DNA of 64,000 bases from an uncultured Mycobacteriaceae bacterium (GCA_902826815.1 CADEGF010000008.1:62001-126000), one strand, 5' to 3'. Positions 1 through 8,987 are shown, counted from the first letter of the stretch. Translations and numbers: made by a program. Notes: generated by a model from the letters alone, not told the origin.

Positions 1-552
1 GTCAACACGATCGTCAACGACGACGGACATCTGACCGCGTCGAACACCGACTACATCGCGGTGCAGCGGCTCATCGACGAGCACGGGCTCGACGGCTCAA
101 AGTCGGTGCTCATCCACGGCAGCGGGGGAATGGCCAGCGCAGTGGGTGCGGCGTTCCGGGACAACGGTTTCCACAATGGGGTGGTGGTCGCCCGCAATGA
201 AGAGGCGGGCGGGGCGCTGGCGCGTCAACTCGACTACGACTACGCGACCGAGGTCGGGCCGCGGACGGCGGACGTCATCGTCAACGTGACGCCGATCGGA
301 ATGGCAGGCGGTCCCGAGGCACAGTCGAGCCCGTTCGACACGTCGACGATCGCCAAGGCGCACACCGTCTTCGACGTGGTCGCACTGCCGTCGGAGACAA
401 CGCTGATCCTGGCGGCCCGCGACGCAGGGGTGAATGTCATCACCGGAGGCGAGGTGATCGCCCTGCAGGCCGCCGAACAGTTCGAGCGCTATACGGGTGT
501 GCGGCCGACGGCCGAGCAGGTGGCCGACGCGTCGGCGATATCGCGCGCCTGA
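1..552 (+). CDS. Shikimate dehydrogenase-like protein, C-terminal part (5' truncated by window edge)
   Basis: The reading frame is open from base 1 and encodes the C-terminal ~183 residues of a shikimate/quinate dehydrogenase family protein (NAD(P)-dependent reduction of a dehydroshikimate-like substrate, cytoplasmic). The first residues carry the hallmark VNTI...G.L.A.NTDY substrate-binding segment. A Rossmann entry follows (IHGSGGMASAV, with G-x-G-x-x), then the VNVTPIGM motif typical of AroE. The end of the family fold is present (GGEVIALQAAEQFERYTG). The upstream catalytic Lys region is outside the window. It converges on the catabolic block that starts at 565, so it may be an AroE paralogue with a catabolic role rather than the biosynthetic enzyme; this cannot be decided here. 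Confidence 0.85.
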   Translation, partial: VNTIVNDDGHLTASNTDYIAVQRLIDEHGLDGSKSVLIHGSGGMASAVGAAFRDNGFHNGVVVARNEEAGGALARQLDYDYATEVGPRTADVIVNVTPIGMAGGPEAQSSPFDTSTIAKAHTVFDVVALPSETTLILAARDAGVNVITGGEVIALQAAEQFERYTGVRPTAEQVADASAISRA

Positions 553-590
553 CCGCTACCACGGTTACGGCGCAGGCGCCGTGCGGTCAG
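549..590. terminator. Hairpin between convergent genes
   Basis: Perfect 8-bp arms CTGACCGC and GCGGTCAG enclose a GC-rich loop. The hairpin sits exactly between the stop codon of the shikimate dehydrogenase-like gene (550-552) and the converging enoyl-CoA hydratase gene that ends at 565. There is no clear U-tract, which is usual for mycobacterial terminators. A bidirectional terminator role is inferred from position. Confidence 0.5.
552..578. repeat. 27-bp direct repeat, left copy
   Basis: These 27 bases are identical to 9995-10021, in the same orientation. The copy contains the last three codons and stop (PAP*) of the hydratase gene and its 3' flank. A second similarity, gatatcgcgcgYctga, precedes both copies (537-552 and 9943-9958, 15 of 16 bases). 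Together they bracket the catabolic block, which looks like an integration or recombination footprint. Confidence 0.85.
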
Positions 591-1311
591 AGGGGACCGC
601 ACGCCGCAGGGAGCCGACCACCAGACGGGCGCGGGCAAGCTCGGTGGCCTGCACTTCAGGTGCTTGATCGGTAACACGCAGGAAGTCGCGAATCTCCGCC
701 AGCACCCGCGGGTTTCGTCCTCGCAGTCCGCCAATGATCGTCGCGACACGGGCGTCCAGCTCGGCCTCTGGTGCAACCTCGCTGACGATACCGATTTCCA
801 AAGCGCGATGCGCGTCGATGTGCTCGCCGGTCACGGCGAGATGCAACGCCTCACGCCTGCCGACGAGCTGAGGCAGCCACGCCAAAACCAGGAAGGGGGC
901 CAGGTCGATATTGACCTCGGGAAACCAGAACGACGCGTCAGACGAGGCGACCGCGAAATCGCTGAGGGCCGCCAGGCCGACACCGAAGCCGGCCGCATCG
1001 CCGTGTACCCGGGCCACTGACACCAGTCGAGTGCTGCGCAGCGCGGAGTTCACTGCAACGAGGCGATCGACCTCCGACGGAAGCTCTTCCACAGACGCCG
1101 CGGTACGTTCGCGGCCGAGGCAGAACTGCGCACGATCGGACGTCAAAACCACGACGGATGCGGCCTCCGGTGGCGACGAAAGCAGTTGAGCCAGCTCGTC
1201 GCAGGCCCGCAGTGACAACAGTCCGTCGCTGGACAATGGCAGGGTGGCGGTGAGAACCGCACCGTCCAGCGAGTGGCGCAGCGCTTCTTGGTGTGGGGTT
1301 TGAATTGTCAT
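565..1311 (-). CDS. Enoyl-CoA hydratase/isomerase family protein
   Basis: A 248-residue crotonase-fold protein, a usual length for the family. It probably hydrates or isomerises an acyl-CoA intermediate in the cytoplasm. Visible family features are the oxyanion-hole region around residues 105-115 (VHGDAAGFGVGLAALSDFAVAS), FWFPEVNIDLAP, and the A-L-E-I-G-I-V-S-E-V segment following the catalytic loop. The usual Glu pair is not obvious (PEVNIDLAP carries one Glu), so the exact reaction is unknown. It is the last gene of the leftward block, 14 bp after the aldehyde dehydrogenase, with AAAGG upstream of its ATG. Its last codons and stop lie inside the 27-bp direct repeat, so its C-terminus may have been remade during integration. 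Confidence 0.85.
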   Translation of the reverse strand: MTIQTPHQEALRHSLDGAVLTATLPLSSDGLLSLRACDELAQLLSSPPEAASVVVLTSDRAQFCLGRERTAASVEELPSEVDRLVAVNSALRSTRLVSVARVHGDAAGFGVGLAALSDFAVASSDASFWFPEVNIDLAPFLVLAWLPQLVGRREALHLAVTGEHIDAHRALEIGIVSEVAPEAELDARVATIIGGLRGRNPRVLAEIRDFLRVTDQAPEVQATELARARLVVGSLRRAVPSDRTAPAP

Positions 1312-1325
1312 GGATGGCCTTTCTT

Positions 1326-2828
1326 TCAGTTGAGGCGGTCTTGGCCGACTCCGGCGTACCAGTCGACGTCAGATGAACTCGTGCGGATGGTGACGCTGCG
1401 GACCTCGGTGAAGTCGTGGAACGATTCCCAGCCGCCTTCTCGACCCTGGCCGCTTTCGCGGATACCGCCCCAGGGGGAACTGGGATCGAGCCTGTGATGG
1501 TCGTTGACCCACACGATGCCGTGCTCCAGGCGCGACGCCACCCGGTGCGCGCGGGCGACATCTCTTGTCCAGATCGACGATCCCAGACCGTAATCGGAGT
1601 CGTTGGCAATCGCGACGGCTTCGTTCTCGTCGGTGAACGGGATGGCCACCAGCACGGGCCCGAAGATCTCTTCGCGGGCGATCCGCATCGAGTTTTTGAC
1701 CCCGCGCAGGACGGTCGGCTTGACGAAGTAACCGTCCAAGCCCGGCACGTGAGCGGCTTCCCCGCCGGTGGCGACGGTGGCGCCTTCCTGCACGCCGAGC
1801 GCCACGTAGTCCAGGATGCGTTTGCGTGCGCGGTCCGAGATCACCGGTCCAAGCTGGGTGTCGGCTCGGGCTGGATCACCGATGCGGATCGCTTCCGCCT
1901 CGGCCGATAATGCAGCCACGAAGTCGTCGTAGATGGAGGACTGCACGAGCAGTCGGGTGCCGGCGATGCAGGTTTGTCCGGCGCCGATGAAGCCACCGAA
2001 CGCGGCACCGCGCGCCACCACGTCGACGGGCACATCATCGAAAATCAGAACCGGCGTTTTCCCGCCGAGTTCGAGGGTGGCCTTGGCGAACCTGCGTGCG
2101 GTCGCGACCGCGATGGACCTACCCGGTTCGGTGCCGCCGGTGAAGACCGCCTTTTTAACCAGGGGATGTTCGACCAGTCGCACACCGGCATCGGGGCCGA
2201 GCCCCGGCACCACGTTGAGCACCCCGGGCGGAATCCCTGCGTCCAGCGCGAGCCTGCCGACGACCAGGGCGGTCAGCGGCGTCTGCTCCGACGGCTTTAG
2301 GACCACGCTGTTACCGGTCGCCAGCGCCGGCGCCAGGCTCTTGGAAGCGATCATGAGCGGATGGTTGAACGACGACAGGATTCCCACCACACCCATCGGC
2401 ATGCGCGAGGTGTAGGAGTGGTACGGCCCGGTCATCGGAACGACAGAGGTGCGGTCGGCCAGCAGCAGGGCGGCGTTGTAGCGGTAGAACTCGGGAAGCC
2501 GGGTGATCTGCGCCTTGGTCTCGGTGATCGGTCGGCCGTTGTTCAAGGTCTCCAGCCGGTAAAGCTCCTCCATGTTGGCTTCGAGCAGGTCGGCGAACCT
2601 GTTGAGCACCTTGGCGCGGTGGTGGATGGGTGCATCGCGCCAGACTCCGGACTCGAAGGCGGCCGCAGCCGACTCCACGGCGGCGTCGATGTCGGTCGCG
2701 TCGGCGCAATGGCATCGAGCGAAGGGGTCACCGGTTGCCGGATTGATCAGGTTCAGGACGTCGCCGTGTCCCTCAACGTCGCGACCGTCGATGATGAGCT
2801 TCTCGGCTGTGCTGAGTTCAGTAGTCAT
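1326..2828 (-). CDS. NAD(P)-dependent aldehyde dehydrogenase
   Basis: A 500-residue protein of the classical ALDH superfamily, which oxidises an aldehyde to an acid in the cytoplasm. The oxyanion Asn is in SSFNHP (residue ~155), the general-base Glu in LELGGKTP (~253) and the catalytic Cys in GQTCIAG (~287). The EEIFGPV segment is also present. The start ATG has AGGACA just upstream. It lies 33 bp after the RidA-like gene and 14 bp before the hydratase, so all three are probably co-transcribed with the ABC transporter. A RidA plus ALDH pair is known from 2-aminomuconate pathways (semialdehyde dehydrogenase plus deaminase). That is only an analogy here; the substrate is unknown. Confidence 0.92.
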   Translation of the reverse strand: MTTELSTAEKLIIDGRDVEGHGDVLNLINPATGDPFARCHCADATDIDAAVESAAAAFESGVWRDAPIHHRAKVLNRFADLLEANMEELYRLETLNNGRPITETKAQITRLPEFYRYNAALLLADRTSVVPMTGPYHSYTSRMPMGVVGILSSFNHPLMIASKSLAPALATGNSVVLKPSEQTPLTALVVGRLALDAGIPPGVLNVVPGLGPDAGVRLVEHPLVKKAVFTGGTEPGRSIAVATARRFAKATLELGGKTPVLIFDDVPVDVVARGAAFGGFIGAGQTCIAGTRLLVQSSIYDDFVAALSAEAEAIRIGDPARADTQLGPVISDRARKRILDYVALGVQEGATVATGGEAAHVPGLDGYFVKPTVLRGVKNSMRIAREEIFGPVLVAIPFTDENEAVAIANDSDYGLGSSIWTRDVARAHRVASRLEHGIVWVNDHHRLDPSSPWGGIRESGQGREGGWESFHDFTEVRSVTIRTSSSDVDWYAGVGQDRLN

Positions 2829-2861
2829 GTTGTCCTCTCTTTGATTTGGCGCAAGTCAGTT

Positions 2862-4058
2862 TCAGGCTCGGTAGACAATCTCGAGGCCGATGTGGGTGTC
2901 CCTCACAGACGGTGATGTGGTGATCGCCGCGCGCTTGGCTACACGGTCGGGCAGGCCGCGCCCGAAGGCGTACACGTCCGATGGATGGGAGAGAAAAGCG
3001 TGGACTTTCACCGGTTCGACGTCGGGGCCGATGTGTTGGACGGCGAGTGCGAACGCGTCACGGACGGCGCGCTGCACGGCGAACGGCCGATAGGGATCGG
3101 GTGGCACATCGACCTGCGCGACCGTAATCGTCGTCGACTCCGAACCGGAAGTCGCCATCCGCAGCCACGGACGGGACGTCGTGACCGCAGTGGCCGGCCG
3201 ATGGCTCGACGCCTTGGTGCGTACGGCGATGACGTCGATCTCGATCTGCGCGCCGCCGGTGAGCAGTTCGTCGACGCCGATCACGAGGTAGGGCGGCATG
3301 TTGGAGCCTTCGAACATTTCAGTCCACAACGCGTCGAACAACGGGGCCTGGGCGATGTCTTTGAGGAAAACACTGACCCGCACGGCGTGGTCCCAGTCGC
3401 TGCCCGCGTCCTCCAGCAACGTTTGACAGATCCCGATCGTGAACTTCGCCTGTGCCAGCAGAGATGAAACGTGGTTGGGGAAATGGGGATTCACGATCGC
3501 TTCCGGTGCAAGGCCTGTCGCGCCGAAATTCGTCGGCAACTGGCCCGCGAGGAACAGCCAGTCACCTGCCCCCACGCAGGGCGTGTAGTTCGCCAGCGGC
3601 CTGGGAATCCGTGGGCTATCGATCTGACGAATGTCGACGACCTCCGGTTGCGCGGCGATGACGTCGACCACTACCAGCGAGCCCGGAATCGCCATTGCGT
3701 CAGCGCCAACACCGACGGTGCTCCGCGGAGGCGGGACGTCAAAGAACTTCTTCCAGATCTGGTCGAATGCGTCGAACAGCCGACAGTCGGTCAGAAACAC
3801 CTGCGTCTTGACGACATGCGCGAGCGAGCTACCGTTTGCGTGCAGTATGCCGCCCAGTTTCTCGAGCACGTAGGTCGTTTGCTTCTGGATGTCGGCGCCA
3901 TAGTACGGGTACTCCGGCGACACGCTGGCCTGGTCGGGAATCCCTTCGCCGGGGTCGGCGGCAGACAGCCCGGACACGAACACCAGACCGTCGCTGACGA
4001 CTACCCGCTCGTCGAGAATCCTTTCCACAGAATGGGATCCGATAGATGTGTACGACAA
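2862..4058 (-). CDS. RidA/YjgF-like protein with two RidA domains and a degenerate third segment
   Basis: 398 residues, about three times the usual ~130-residue RidA (enamine/imine deaminase, normally a trimer). Domain 1 (~1-137) has the family end pattern PPPRSTVGV...VVVDVIAA, with the catalytic-type Arg at ~112. Domain 2 (~155-282) has the equivalent MPPYLVIGV...IEIDVIAV, but the Arg is replaced. Segment 3 (~285-398) keeps only a loose RidA-like pattern ending in HIGLEIVYRA. A fused pseudo-trimer with one competent active site is inferred. The start is TTG with AAAAGGA 8 bases upstream; no better in-frame start is seen. It lies 86 bp downstream of the ABC ATPase gene and 33 bp upstream of the ALDH, which points to a nitrogenous substrate. 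Confidence 0.85.
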   Translation of the reverse strand: MSYTSIGSHSVERILDERVVVSDGLVFVSGLSAADPGEGIPDQASVSPEYPYYGADIQKQTTYVLEKLGGILHANGSSLAHVVKTQVFLTDCRLFDAFDQIWKKFFDVPPPRSTVGVGADAMAIPGSLVVVDVIAAQPEVVDIRQIDSPRIPRPLANYTPCVGAGDWLFLAGQLPTNFGATGLAPEAIVNPHFPNHVSSLLAQAKFTIGICQTLLEDAGSDWDHAVRVSVFLKDIAQAPLFDALWTEMFEGSNMPPYLVIGVDELLTGGAQIEIDVIAVRTKASSHRPATAVTTSRPWLRMATSGSESTTITVAQVDVPPDPYRPFAVQRAVRDAFALAVQHIGPDVEPVKVHAFLSHPSDVYAFGRGLPDRVAKRAAITTSPSVRDTHIGLEIVYRA

Positions 4059-4144
4059 CGGAGCATTCCTTTTCCGCGGGTTTCCCCGCTCAGTTAATAG
4101 CGAACTTCGGTGATTGTCGGCCTACGGTCGGCGACGGTGAGAAA

Positions 4145-4876
4145 CTAGTCAGCTCGAGGGCTTTCGTCGATGCCGAAGAACAGATTGCGTAGCGTTTCGT
4201 CGTCGAGGGTGGCCGCGACGTCGTGCTCCGCGCTGATGCGACCACCTTGCATGACGTGGACGCGATCGCAGTGAGGCAGAATCACCGACGGGTTCTCCTC
4301 CACGATCCACAGAACTCCGACACCGTCCTTGGTTGCCTCCGCAAGCTGAGAAATCAACTCCTGCACGATGGTTGGCGCGAGGCCTGTGGTGGGTTCGTCG
4401 AGGGCGAGGAACTTCGGTTCGCTTGCTACCGCCCCTACTACCGCGAGCATCTGGCGTTCACCTCCAGAAAGAGTCGACGCGGTGCTGCCACGCCGCTTGG
4501 CCAATGCCGGGAACCTGTCGAACGCGGCGTCGATTCCCGCGCGGAGTTTGGCCCGCCCCATCGGCATGAGCGCTACCCGAATGTTCTCCTCGACCGTGAG
4601 TGCGGGGAACGTGTTTCCGCCCTGCGGTACGTAGGCCATGCCGCGCCTGACCATGTGGGCCGGCGAAATGGCGGCCACGTCCTCGTCGGCAAACCTAACG
4701 CACCCGGACATCGGAATAACCTGTTGGAAAATGGTTTTCAGCAGTGTCGATTTGCCTGCACCGTTGGGACCGACCAGCGCGACAGTTTCGTTGGCGTGGA
4801 CGGTAAGGGAGACGTCGTGGATGACGGGCAGCTTGCCGTAGCCGGCGGTGACGGTGTCCACGGTCAGCAGTGTCAT
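4145..4876 (-). CDS. livF: Branched-chain amino acid-type ABC transporter ATPase, LivF type
   Basis: A 243-residue ABC ATPase that energises import through the LivH/LivM permeases at the inner face of the membrane. Walker A is GPNGAGKST (~residues 36-44), the signature is LSGGERQM, and Walker B is FLALDEPTTGLAP. The length and the ENIRVAL-type segment fit LivF rather than LivG. The start overlaps the stop of livG by 4 bp (ATGA), a translational-coupling arrangement. The imported compound need not be a branched-chain amino acid, because this transporter family also takes amides, urea and aromatic acids. Confidence 0.93.
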   Translation of the reverse strand: MTLLTVDTVTAGYGKLPVIHDVSLTVHANETVALVGPNGAGKSTLLKTIFQQVIPMSGCVRFADEDVAAISPAHMVRRGMAYVPQGGNTFPALTVEENIRVALMPMGRAKLRAGIDAAFDRFPALAKRRGSTASTLSGGERQMLAVVGAVASEPKFLALDEPTTGLAPTIVQELISQLAEATKDGVGVLWIVEENPSVILPHCDRVHVMQGGRISAEHDVAATLDDETLRNLFFGIDESPRAD

Positions 4877-5649
4877 TGTGCGGTTCCTAGGTAGATCTCG
4901 GCGACCGTCGGGTCTGCGGCGATCTCTTCTGGCGTTCCCGAGACCACAACCCGCCCTTCGGCCATCACGTAGACGTAATCGGACACCTCGAAGACGAACT
5001 GAATGTTGTGGTCGATGATGAGCAGCGTGATACCGCGTTGGCGCAGGCTGCCCACCTGCTCGGCGAGACGCCCAATGCCGTTGGGCGCCACCCCGGCAGC
5101 GGGTTCATCAAGCAACATCATGCGCGGCTCCACCATGAGCAGTCGGGCGAAGTCGACCAATTTGGTCTGTCCCGCTGTTAGGTCTTCGAGCCTCTGGTCC
5201 TTGACTTCGGCGAGCCCGAGTTCGTCGAGCAGGACGTCGGCCCGCTCCGCCGTCTGACGCTCCAGTTCACGCCAGCGGTGGCGCGCGAACAGCGCCTGAA
5301 ACGCAGACTCGGCGGCGTCCGCCCCGGCGGTCATGAGGTTCTCCCACACCGACAGCAGCGGAAAGCCGACCGGCGTCTGAAATGACCTGACAAGGCCCTT
5401 GCGGGCGATCTTCCACGCGGGCTGACCGTCGATGCGATCTCCGAAAAGCGCGACCTGGCCGGTATCCGCCTGATCGAACCCGGTGAGCACGTTGAACAGG
5501 CTGGTCTTACCGGCTCCGTTAGGACCGATGATGGCGGTGATGGTGCCTTTCGGTGCCTCCAACGTCACATCGTCAACGGCGTGCACACCCCCGAAGGACT
5601 TTCTGACATTGACCGCTCGCAACGCGATTGTGGCTGCTGTGCTGCTCAT
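4873..5649 (-). CDS. livG: Branched-chain amino acid-type ABC transporter ATPase, LivG type
   Basis: A 258-residue ABC ATPase. The start chosen is the ATG at 5649 (MSSTAATIALRAVNV), which overlaps the livM stop as ATGA; a longer frame upstream runs antiparallel inside livM and is rejected. Walker A is GPNGAGKTS, and Walker B MMLLDEPAAGVAPNG is followed by a switch His (IIDHN). The signature is LTAGQ instead of the canonical LSGGQ, as in other LivG proteins. It works as a heterodimer with LivF. Confidence 0.93.
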   Translation of the reverse strand: MSSTAATIALRAVNVRKSFGGVHAVDDVTLEAPKGTITAIIGPNGAGKTSLFNVLTGFDQADTGQVALFGDRIDGQPAWKIARKGLVRSFQTPVGFPLLSVWENLMTAGADAAESAFQALFARHRWRELERQTAERADVLLDELGLAEVKDQRLEDLTAGQTKLVDFARLLMVEPRMMLLDEPAAGVAPNGIGRLAEQVGSLRQRGITLLIIDHNIQFVFEVSDYVYVMAEGRVVVSGTPEEIAADPTVAEIYLGTAQ

Positions 5650-6623
5650 TTCGCCGTCACCGCCTTCCGAGCCGGCGCCGAGCCAAGATCTTTTTCGCTG
5701 AAGTGGAATGCTGACCGCTCGCTCATCAACCCCGCAGGCCGGAAACGCAACACCAAGATGAGTAAGAGGCCCAGGATGACGGGCCGGGTGGCGGCTAGCA
5801 CCTGCGCGTACTCCGCCGAGCCCTGCAGGAAGGTGAGCAGTTCGGTGCAGATGATGAGCAGAGCGGCGCCGATCAGCGGGCCCCTGCGGCTGGCGATGCC
5901 TCCGATCACCAGCGCGGTCCACACCACGAACGTCAGTTCTGAGACGAACAGTGACGGCACCACACTGCGGACATGCCACAGATAGAGCGGGGTGATGACG
6001 CCGATCAGAGCGCCGGCGAACACATAGGTGATGAGTCGGTAGCGCACCACGTTCTTACCTAACGACTGCGCCACCGCTTCGTTGTCCCGGCTGGCGCGCA
6101 ACAGCCGCACATAGGGTGTCTTGGAGAGGCGGTTCAGCACCAGATAGATCGCCACCGTGACAACAAGCGCCAGTGCCAGCAGTATCCAGCGGTAGTCGCT
6201 GGCAGGCACCAATCCCTTGAGCGGGCGGTCGATCGAGGAGAATCCGGTGGTGCCGCGGGTCAGCGAACTCTCACTGATCGCAAGCTGGTGAATGACTTCG
6301 GCGAACGCCAGGGTGGTGATGAGGAAGTACTCACCGCGTAGTCGAATCGACGGAAGGGCGATGAGCAACGCGGCCAAGGCTGTGACGACAATCGCGCCGA
6401 GTATTCCCGCAGCCATCGGCCAGCCGGGGACAAACCACAACCCCGTGTCGACGCGGGTCTGGGTCAAGATGATGTAGGTGTAGCCTGCGACGGCCACCAA
6501 GCCGGCTACCCCGAGATCCCACATCCCCGCCCACCCCGCGACAAGGTTGAGCACTAAGGCGAGCGACGCGTAGATGGCGGCCAGGGTGAACACCCCGACC
6601 AGGAATATAATGAGCGATTGCAC
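5646..6623 (-). CDS. livM: Branched-chain amino acid-type ABC transporter permease, LivM type
   Basis: A 325-residue polytopic membrane protein beginning with GTG at 6623 (VQSLIIFLVGVFTLAAIY). This start shares its first base with the livH stop (TAGTG), which decides it over the longer frame. Eight or more hydrophobic segments are visible, among them LVLNLVAGWAGMWDLGVAGL, which carries the Liv permease signature. The tail after ~300 is short and basic. It forms the translocation pore together with LivH. Confidence 0.92.
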   Translation of the reverse strand: MQSLIIFLVGVFTLAAIYASLALVLNLVAGWAGMWDLGVAGLVAVAGYTYIILTQTRVDTGLWFVPGWPMAAGILGAIVVTALAALLIALPSIRLRGEYFLITTLAFAEVIHQLAISESSLTRGTTGFSSIDRPLKGLVPASDYRWILLALALVVTVAIYLVLNRLSKTPYVRLLRASRDNEAVAQSLGKNVVRYRLITYVFAGALIGVITPLYLWHVRSVVPSLFVSELTFVVWTALVIGGIASRRGPLIGAALLIICTELLTFLQGSAEYAQVLAATRPVILGLLLILVLRFRPAGLMSERSAFHFSEKDLGSAPARKAVTAK

Positions 6624-7486
6624 TACGCAGCCTGCTTCCTCTGCCTCACGCTGAACATTCCGCTCGGCCTCACGAGCAGCACGATTATCAGCGCGACGAA
6701 CGCGACGACCGTGCGGTAGGACGTTGGGATGAGGAGGGAGCTGATGTCCATCGCCAACCCAAGGAGCAAGCTGGCCATGATGACGCCGTAGGTGCTTCCC
6801 AGCCCACCGAGCACAGCCGCAGCCAGCACCAGAATGATGTTCTGCCAACCCAATTCCGGACCGACCGACCCGATGGTTCCGATCATGACACCGGCCAGGC
6901 CAGCGAGGAACCCGGCGATGAACCACACCTGGTAGGAGACCAGCCTCGTCGATATCCCCCGTACGGTTGCCAGGCTGGGGTTACTGGCGACGGCACGGAT
7001 CGAGATACCCGCCGGGGTCTTGGTCAAAAACAGATGCAGCGCAAGGATCGCCACCGCGGTGGTGACGATGATCGCGATTTCACCGAAGGAGATTTCGACT
7101 CCGGCGAAGCGGTAGGCACTTCCGAAGGACACCTCGTAGTGCTGCAGGTTGGCACCGAAAAGCATTACCAGCAGTCCGTAGATGACATAGGCCACCCCAA
7201 CCGAGGTAAACAGTTGAACCAGCACGCCCTTATCCCGGATTGGTTCGAAGATCACCACCGACAACACGACGGCTGCCAGACCGGTAGCGGTGGCGGCCAG
7301 CAGCGCTGCCGCCCAGGTGGGCATGCCCATGTCGCGCGATGCCAGCAGACCTAGAAATGCTGCCAGCGCGAGGAATTGCCCATGGGCAATGTTGAGGAAG
7401 CCTTCGGTCTGGCGCACCATCGAGAATCCGACGGTGGCCATTGCCAGGATGCTGCCCGTCACGAGTCCGAAGACCACATACTGCAC
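6623..7486 (-). CDS. livH: Branched-chain amino acid-type ABC transporter permease, LivH type
   Basis: A 287-residue membrane permease with GTG start at 7486 (VQYVVFGLVTGSILAMATVGFSMV). The N-terminal LNIAHGQF segment is the hallmark of LivH proteins, and about eight hydrophobic helices follow. It is separated from the upstream binding-protein gene by a 156-bp gap that holds a stem-loop and a tandem repeat, whereas livH-livM-livG-livF are tightly coupled by 1-4 bp overlaps. Confidence 0.92.
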   Translation of the reverse strand: MQYVVFGLVTGSILAMATVGFSMVRQTEGFLNIAHGQFLALAAFLGLLASRDMGMPTWAAALLAATATGLAAVVLSVVIFEPIRDKGVLVQLFTSVGVAYVIYGLLVMLFGANLQHYEVSFGSAYRFAGVEISFGEIAIIVTTAVAILALHLFLTKTPAGISIRAVASNPSLATVRGISTRLVSYQVWFIAGFLAGLAGVMIGTIGSVGPELGWQNIILVLAAAVLGGLGSTYGVIMASLLLGLAMDISSLLIPTSYRTVVAFVALIIVLLVRPSGMFSVRQRKQAA

Positions 7487-7500
7487 AGGGCACCGCCCTT

Positions 7501-7573
7501 CAATGTCGTAGGAAGCAATGTCGTAGGAAGCAACGTCGTAGGAAGCAATGTCGTAGGAAGCAATGTCGTAGGA
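7501..7573. repeat. Tandem 15-bp repeat, ~4.9 copies, between binding-protein gene and livH
   Basis: Unit caatgtcgtaggaag, repeated at 7501, 7516, 7531 (one base change, caacgtc), 7546 and 7561 (cut after 13 bases). It is in a non-coding gap, 15 bp upstream of the livH start in transcript sense. The unit contains no strong ribosome site. Copy-number change would alter the leader length by 15 nt without touching any frame. Confidence 0.95.
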
Positions 7574-7596
7574 GAACTCAGGAACAACCCGCCTTG

Positions 7597-7636
7597 AGGG
7601 CCGACGGCGTACGTGTCCACGCTTGCCGCCGGCCCT
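7597..7636 (-). promoter_or_regulatory. Stem-loop just 3' of the binding-protein gene
   Basis: Arms agggccgacggc (7597-7608) and gccgccggccct (7625-7636) pair at 11 of 12 positions around a 16-nt loop. It begins 6 bp after the stop codon of the solute-binding protein gene. In known ABC operons, such intercistronic hairpins stabilise the 5' mRNA or partially terminate transcription, so that binding protein exceeds permease. That role is inferred here. Confidence 0.6.
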
Positions 7637-7642
7637 GCAGCG

Positions 7643-8890
7643 TCAGCGGGTCACAAGCTGGCGCAGTGCCGGATCAAGTTCGATGACATCGACCTGTTGC
7701 CACCTGCCATCCACGATGAACTGTTGGCCGAACAGCGGCGCGGCCAAGTTGTTGTTTTCGTTGAGGTCCAGGGTTCCCGAGGCGCCGTGGTAGTTGATTT
7801 CGTTGCCGGCCTCCAGCTCTTTGACACCGTCGGCGTACGAATACACAGCTGTCCCATCGGGATTGACGACATGTGGGATGGCCTCGGCGATCGCGGCCCC
7901 CTCGGTGCTCTGCGCCTTGGTGATCGCCAGCGCCAGCGCGATGTACTCGTCGTATTGGTTGGCGTCGTACACGCCGGCGGCGGGCTCCTGACCGGTCTTC
8001 GCCTTGAACCGCTCAGCGAAACTCTTGTATGCGGGTGATTCGGTGTCGTAGGCCGCAATCGCACCGATCGCGACGCCATTCTCGAGCTCTGGCATCAGCG
8101 AGCCGATGGGAGGAGTGACCAGGTCGGGCGAGACGAAGAACTTCCCGCCGTACCCGCGGCGCTGCCACTCTCGGAAGATGACGGAGGCGGCTTCGTGGCC
8201 CGCAGCCAGGTAGACCGCGTCGGGCTTGGTGTCGAAGGCCTTCGCGAGCTCAGCCTGGTAGGACGACCTGCCTGGGTTGAAACGGACGTCGGTGGTGATT
8301 TCCCCGCCGGAGCCTTCGAATACGGTCTTGAAGATGTCGGCGGGTTCCGACATCCCTTCGGTGTTCTGCGCCATGATGGCTATCCGCTTGATGCCTTGTT
8401 CGCGCGCGAATTGGGCCGCGATCGTCCCCCCGTCGCTGTCGGATCCGGTGATCCGGAACATGTACTCGCCTGCACCCGTGTCCAATTCGGAGGTTCCGCA
8501 GCCAGGACAGAAGACTGGGACCTCCAGCTCGTTGGCGCTGTCGAGGATCGCCATTGCGCCGGTGGACTCCACACCGCCTACCGCTACCACGTTTTCGACG
8601 TCGACGAGTCGGGAGAAGCCCTGCACGGCACCTTCCACCGTGGACAAGTTGTCGGCGCTCCCCAACTCGACCTGCTCGCCGAGGACTCCGCCGTTCTCGT
8701 TGATCTCGTCGATCGCGATGGTGACGGCGGCTTGGGACGGCTCGTAATACGACGAATAGTCGCCAGTGATTCCGTTCAGCCAGCCGAATTTGATGGCGTC
8801 GCCGCCGCTACCTCCGCCGTTGCCGCTGCAGGCGGTCAAAGCCATTGCAGCACTGGCGATAATACCAAGAGCGCATTTACTTCTCAGCAT
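7643..8890 (-). CDS. ABC transporter solute-binding lipoprotein, Leu/Ile/Val-binding family
   Basis: 415 residues with the start set at the ATG at 8890, preceded by AAAGGACA. The N-terminus is a lipoprotein signal with lipobox LTAC (MLRSKCALGIIASAAMALTAC), followed by a Gly/Ser-rich linker. The mature part is a type-1 periplasmic-binding fold (GWLNGITGDYSSYYEPSQAA; AIDEINENGGVLG; VVAVGGVESTGAM). It captures the substrate outside the membrane and delivers it to LivHM. It is first in the transporter gene order, 97 bp downstream of the GntR regulator gene. The ligand cannot be read from the sequence. Confidence 0.92.
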   Translation of the reverse strand: MLRSKCALGIIASAAMALTACSGNGGGSGGDAIKFGWLNGITGDYSSYYEPSQAAVTIAIDEINENGGVLGEQVELGSADNLSTVEGAVQGFSRLVDVENVVAVGGVESTGAMAILDSANELEVPVFCPGCGTSELDTGAGEYMFRITGSDSDGGTIAAQFAREQGIKRIAIMAQNTEGMSEPADIFKTVFEGSGGEITTDVRFNPGRSSYQAELAKAFDTKPDAVYLAAGHEAASVIFREWQRRGYGGKFFVSPDLVTPPIGSLMPELENGVAIGAIAAYDTESPAYKSFAERFKAKTGQEPAAGVYDANQYDEYIALALAITKAQSTEGAAIAEAIPHVVNPDGTAVYSYADGVKELEAGNEINYHGASGTLDLNENNNLAAPLFGQQFIVDGRWQQVDVIELDPALRQLVTR

Positions 8891-8987
8891 CACTTGTCCT
8901 TTCATCCGGGATACGTTCTGCACCCACGATGTCGGTGACTTTGTGCAGAACGGGGGTGGGTGGCCTTGGAACCGGCCGAGTGGTGCC

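Noticed and set aside
4873-5979. Extended version of livG starting at 5979
   Set aside because: The extra 110 residues lie inside livM in another frame and show no family similarity; ATG 5649 with the ATGA overlap is the proper start.
7501-7573. CRISPR-like short repeats
   Set aside because: The 15-bp units are directly adjacent with no spacers, the unit is too short and no cas genes are present; it is a simple tandem repeat.
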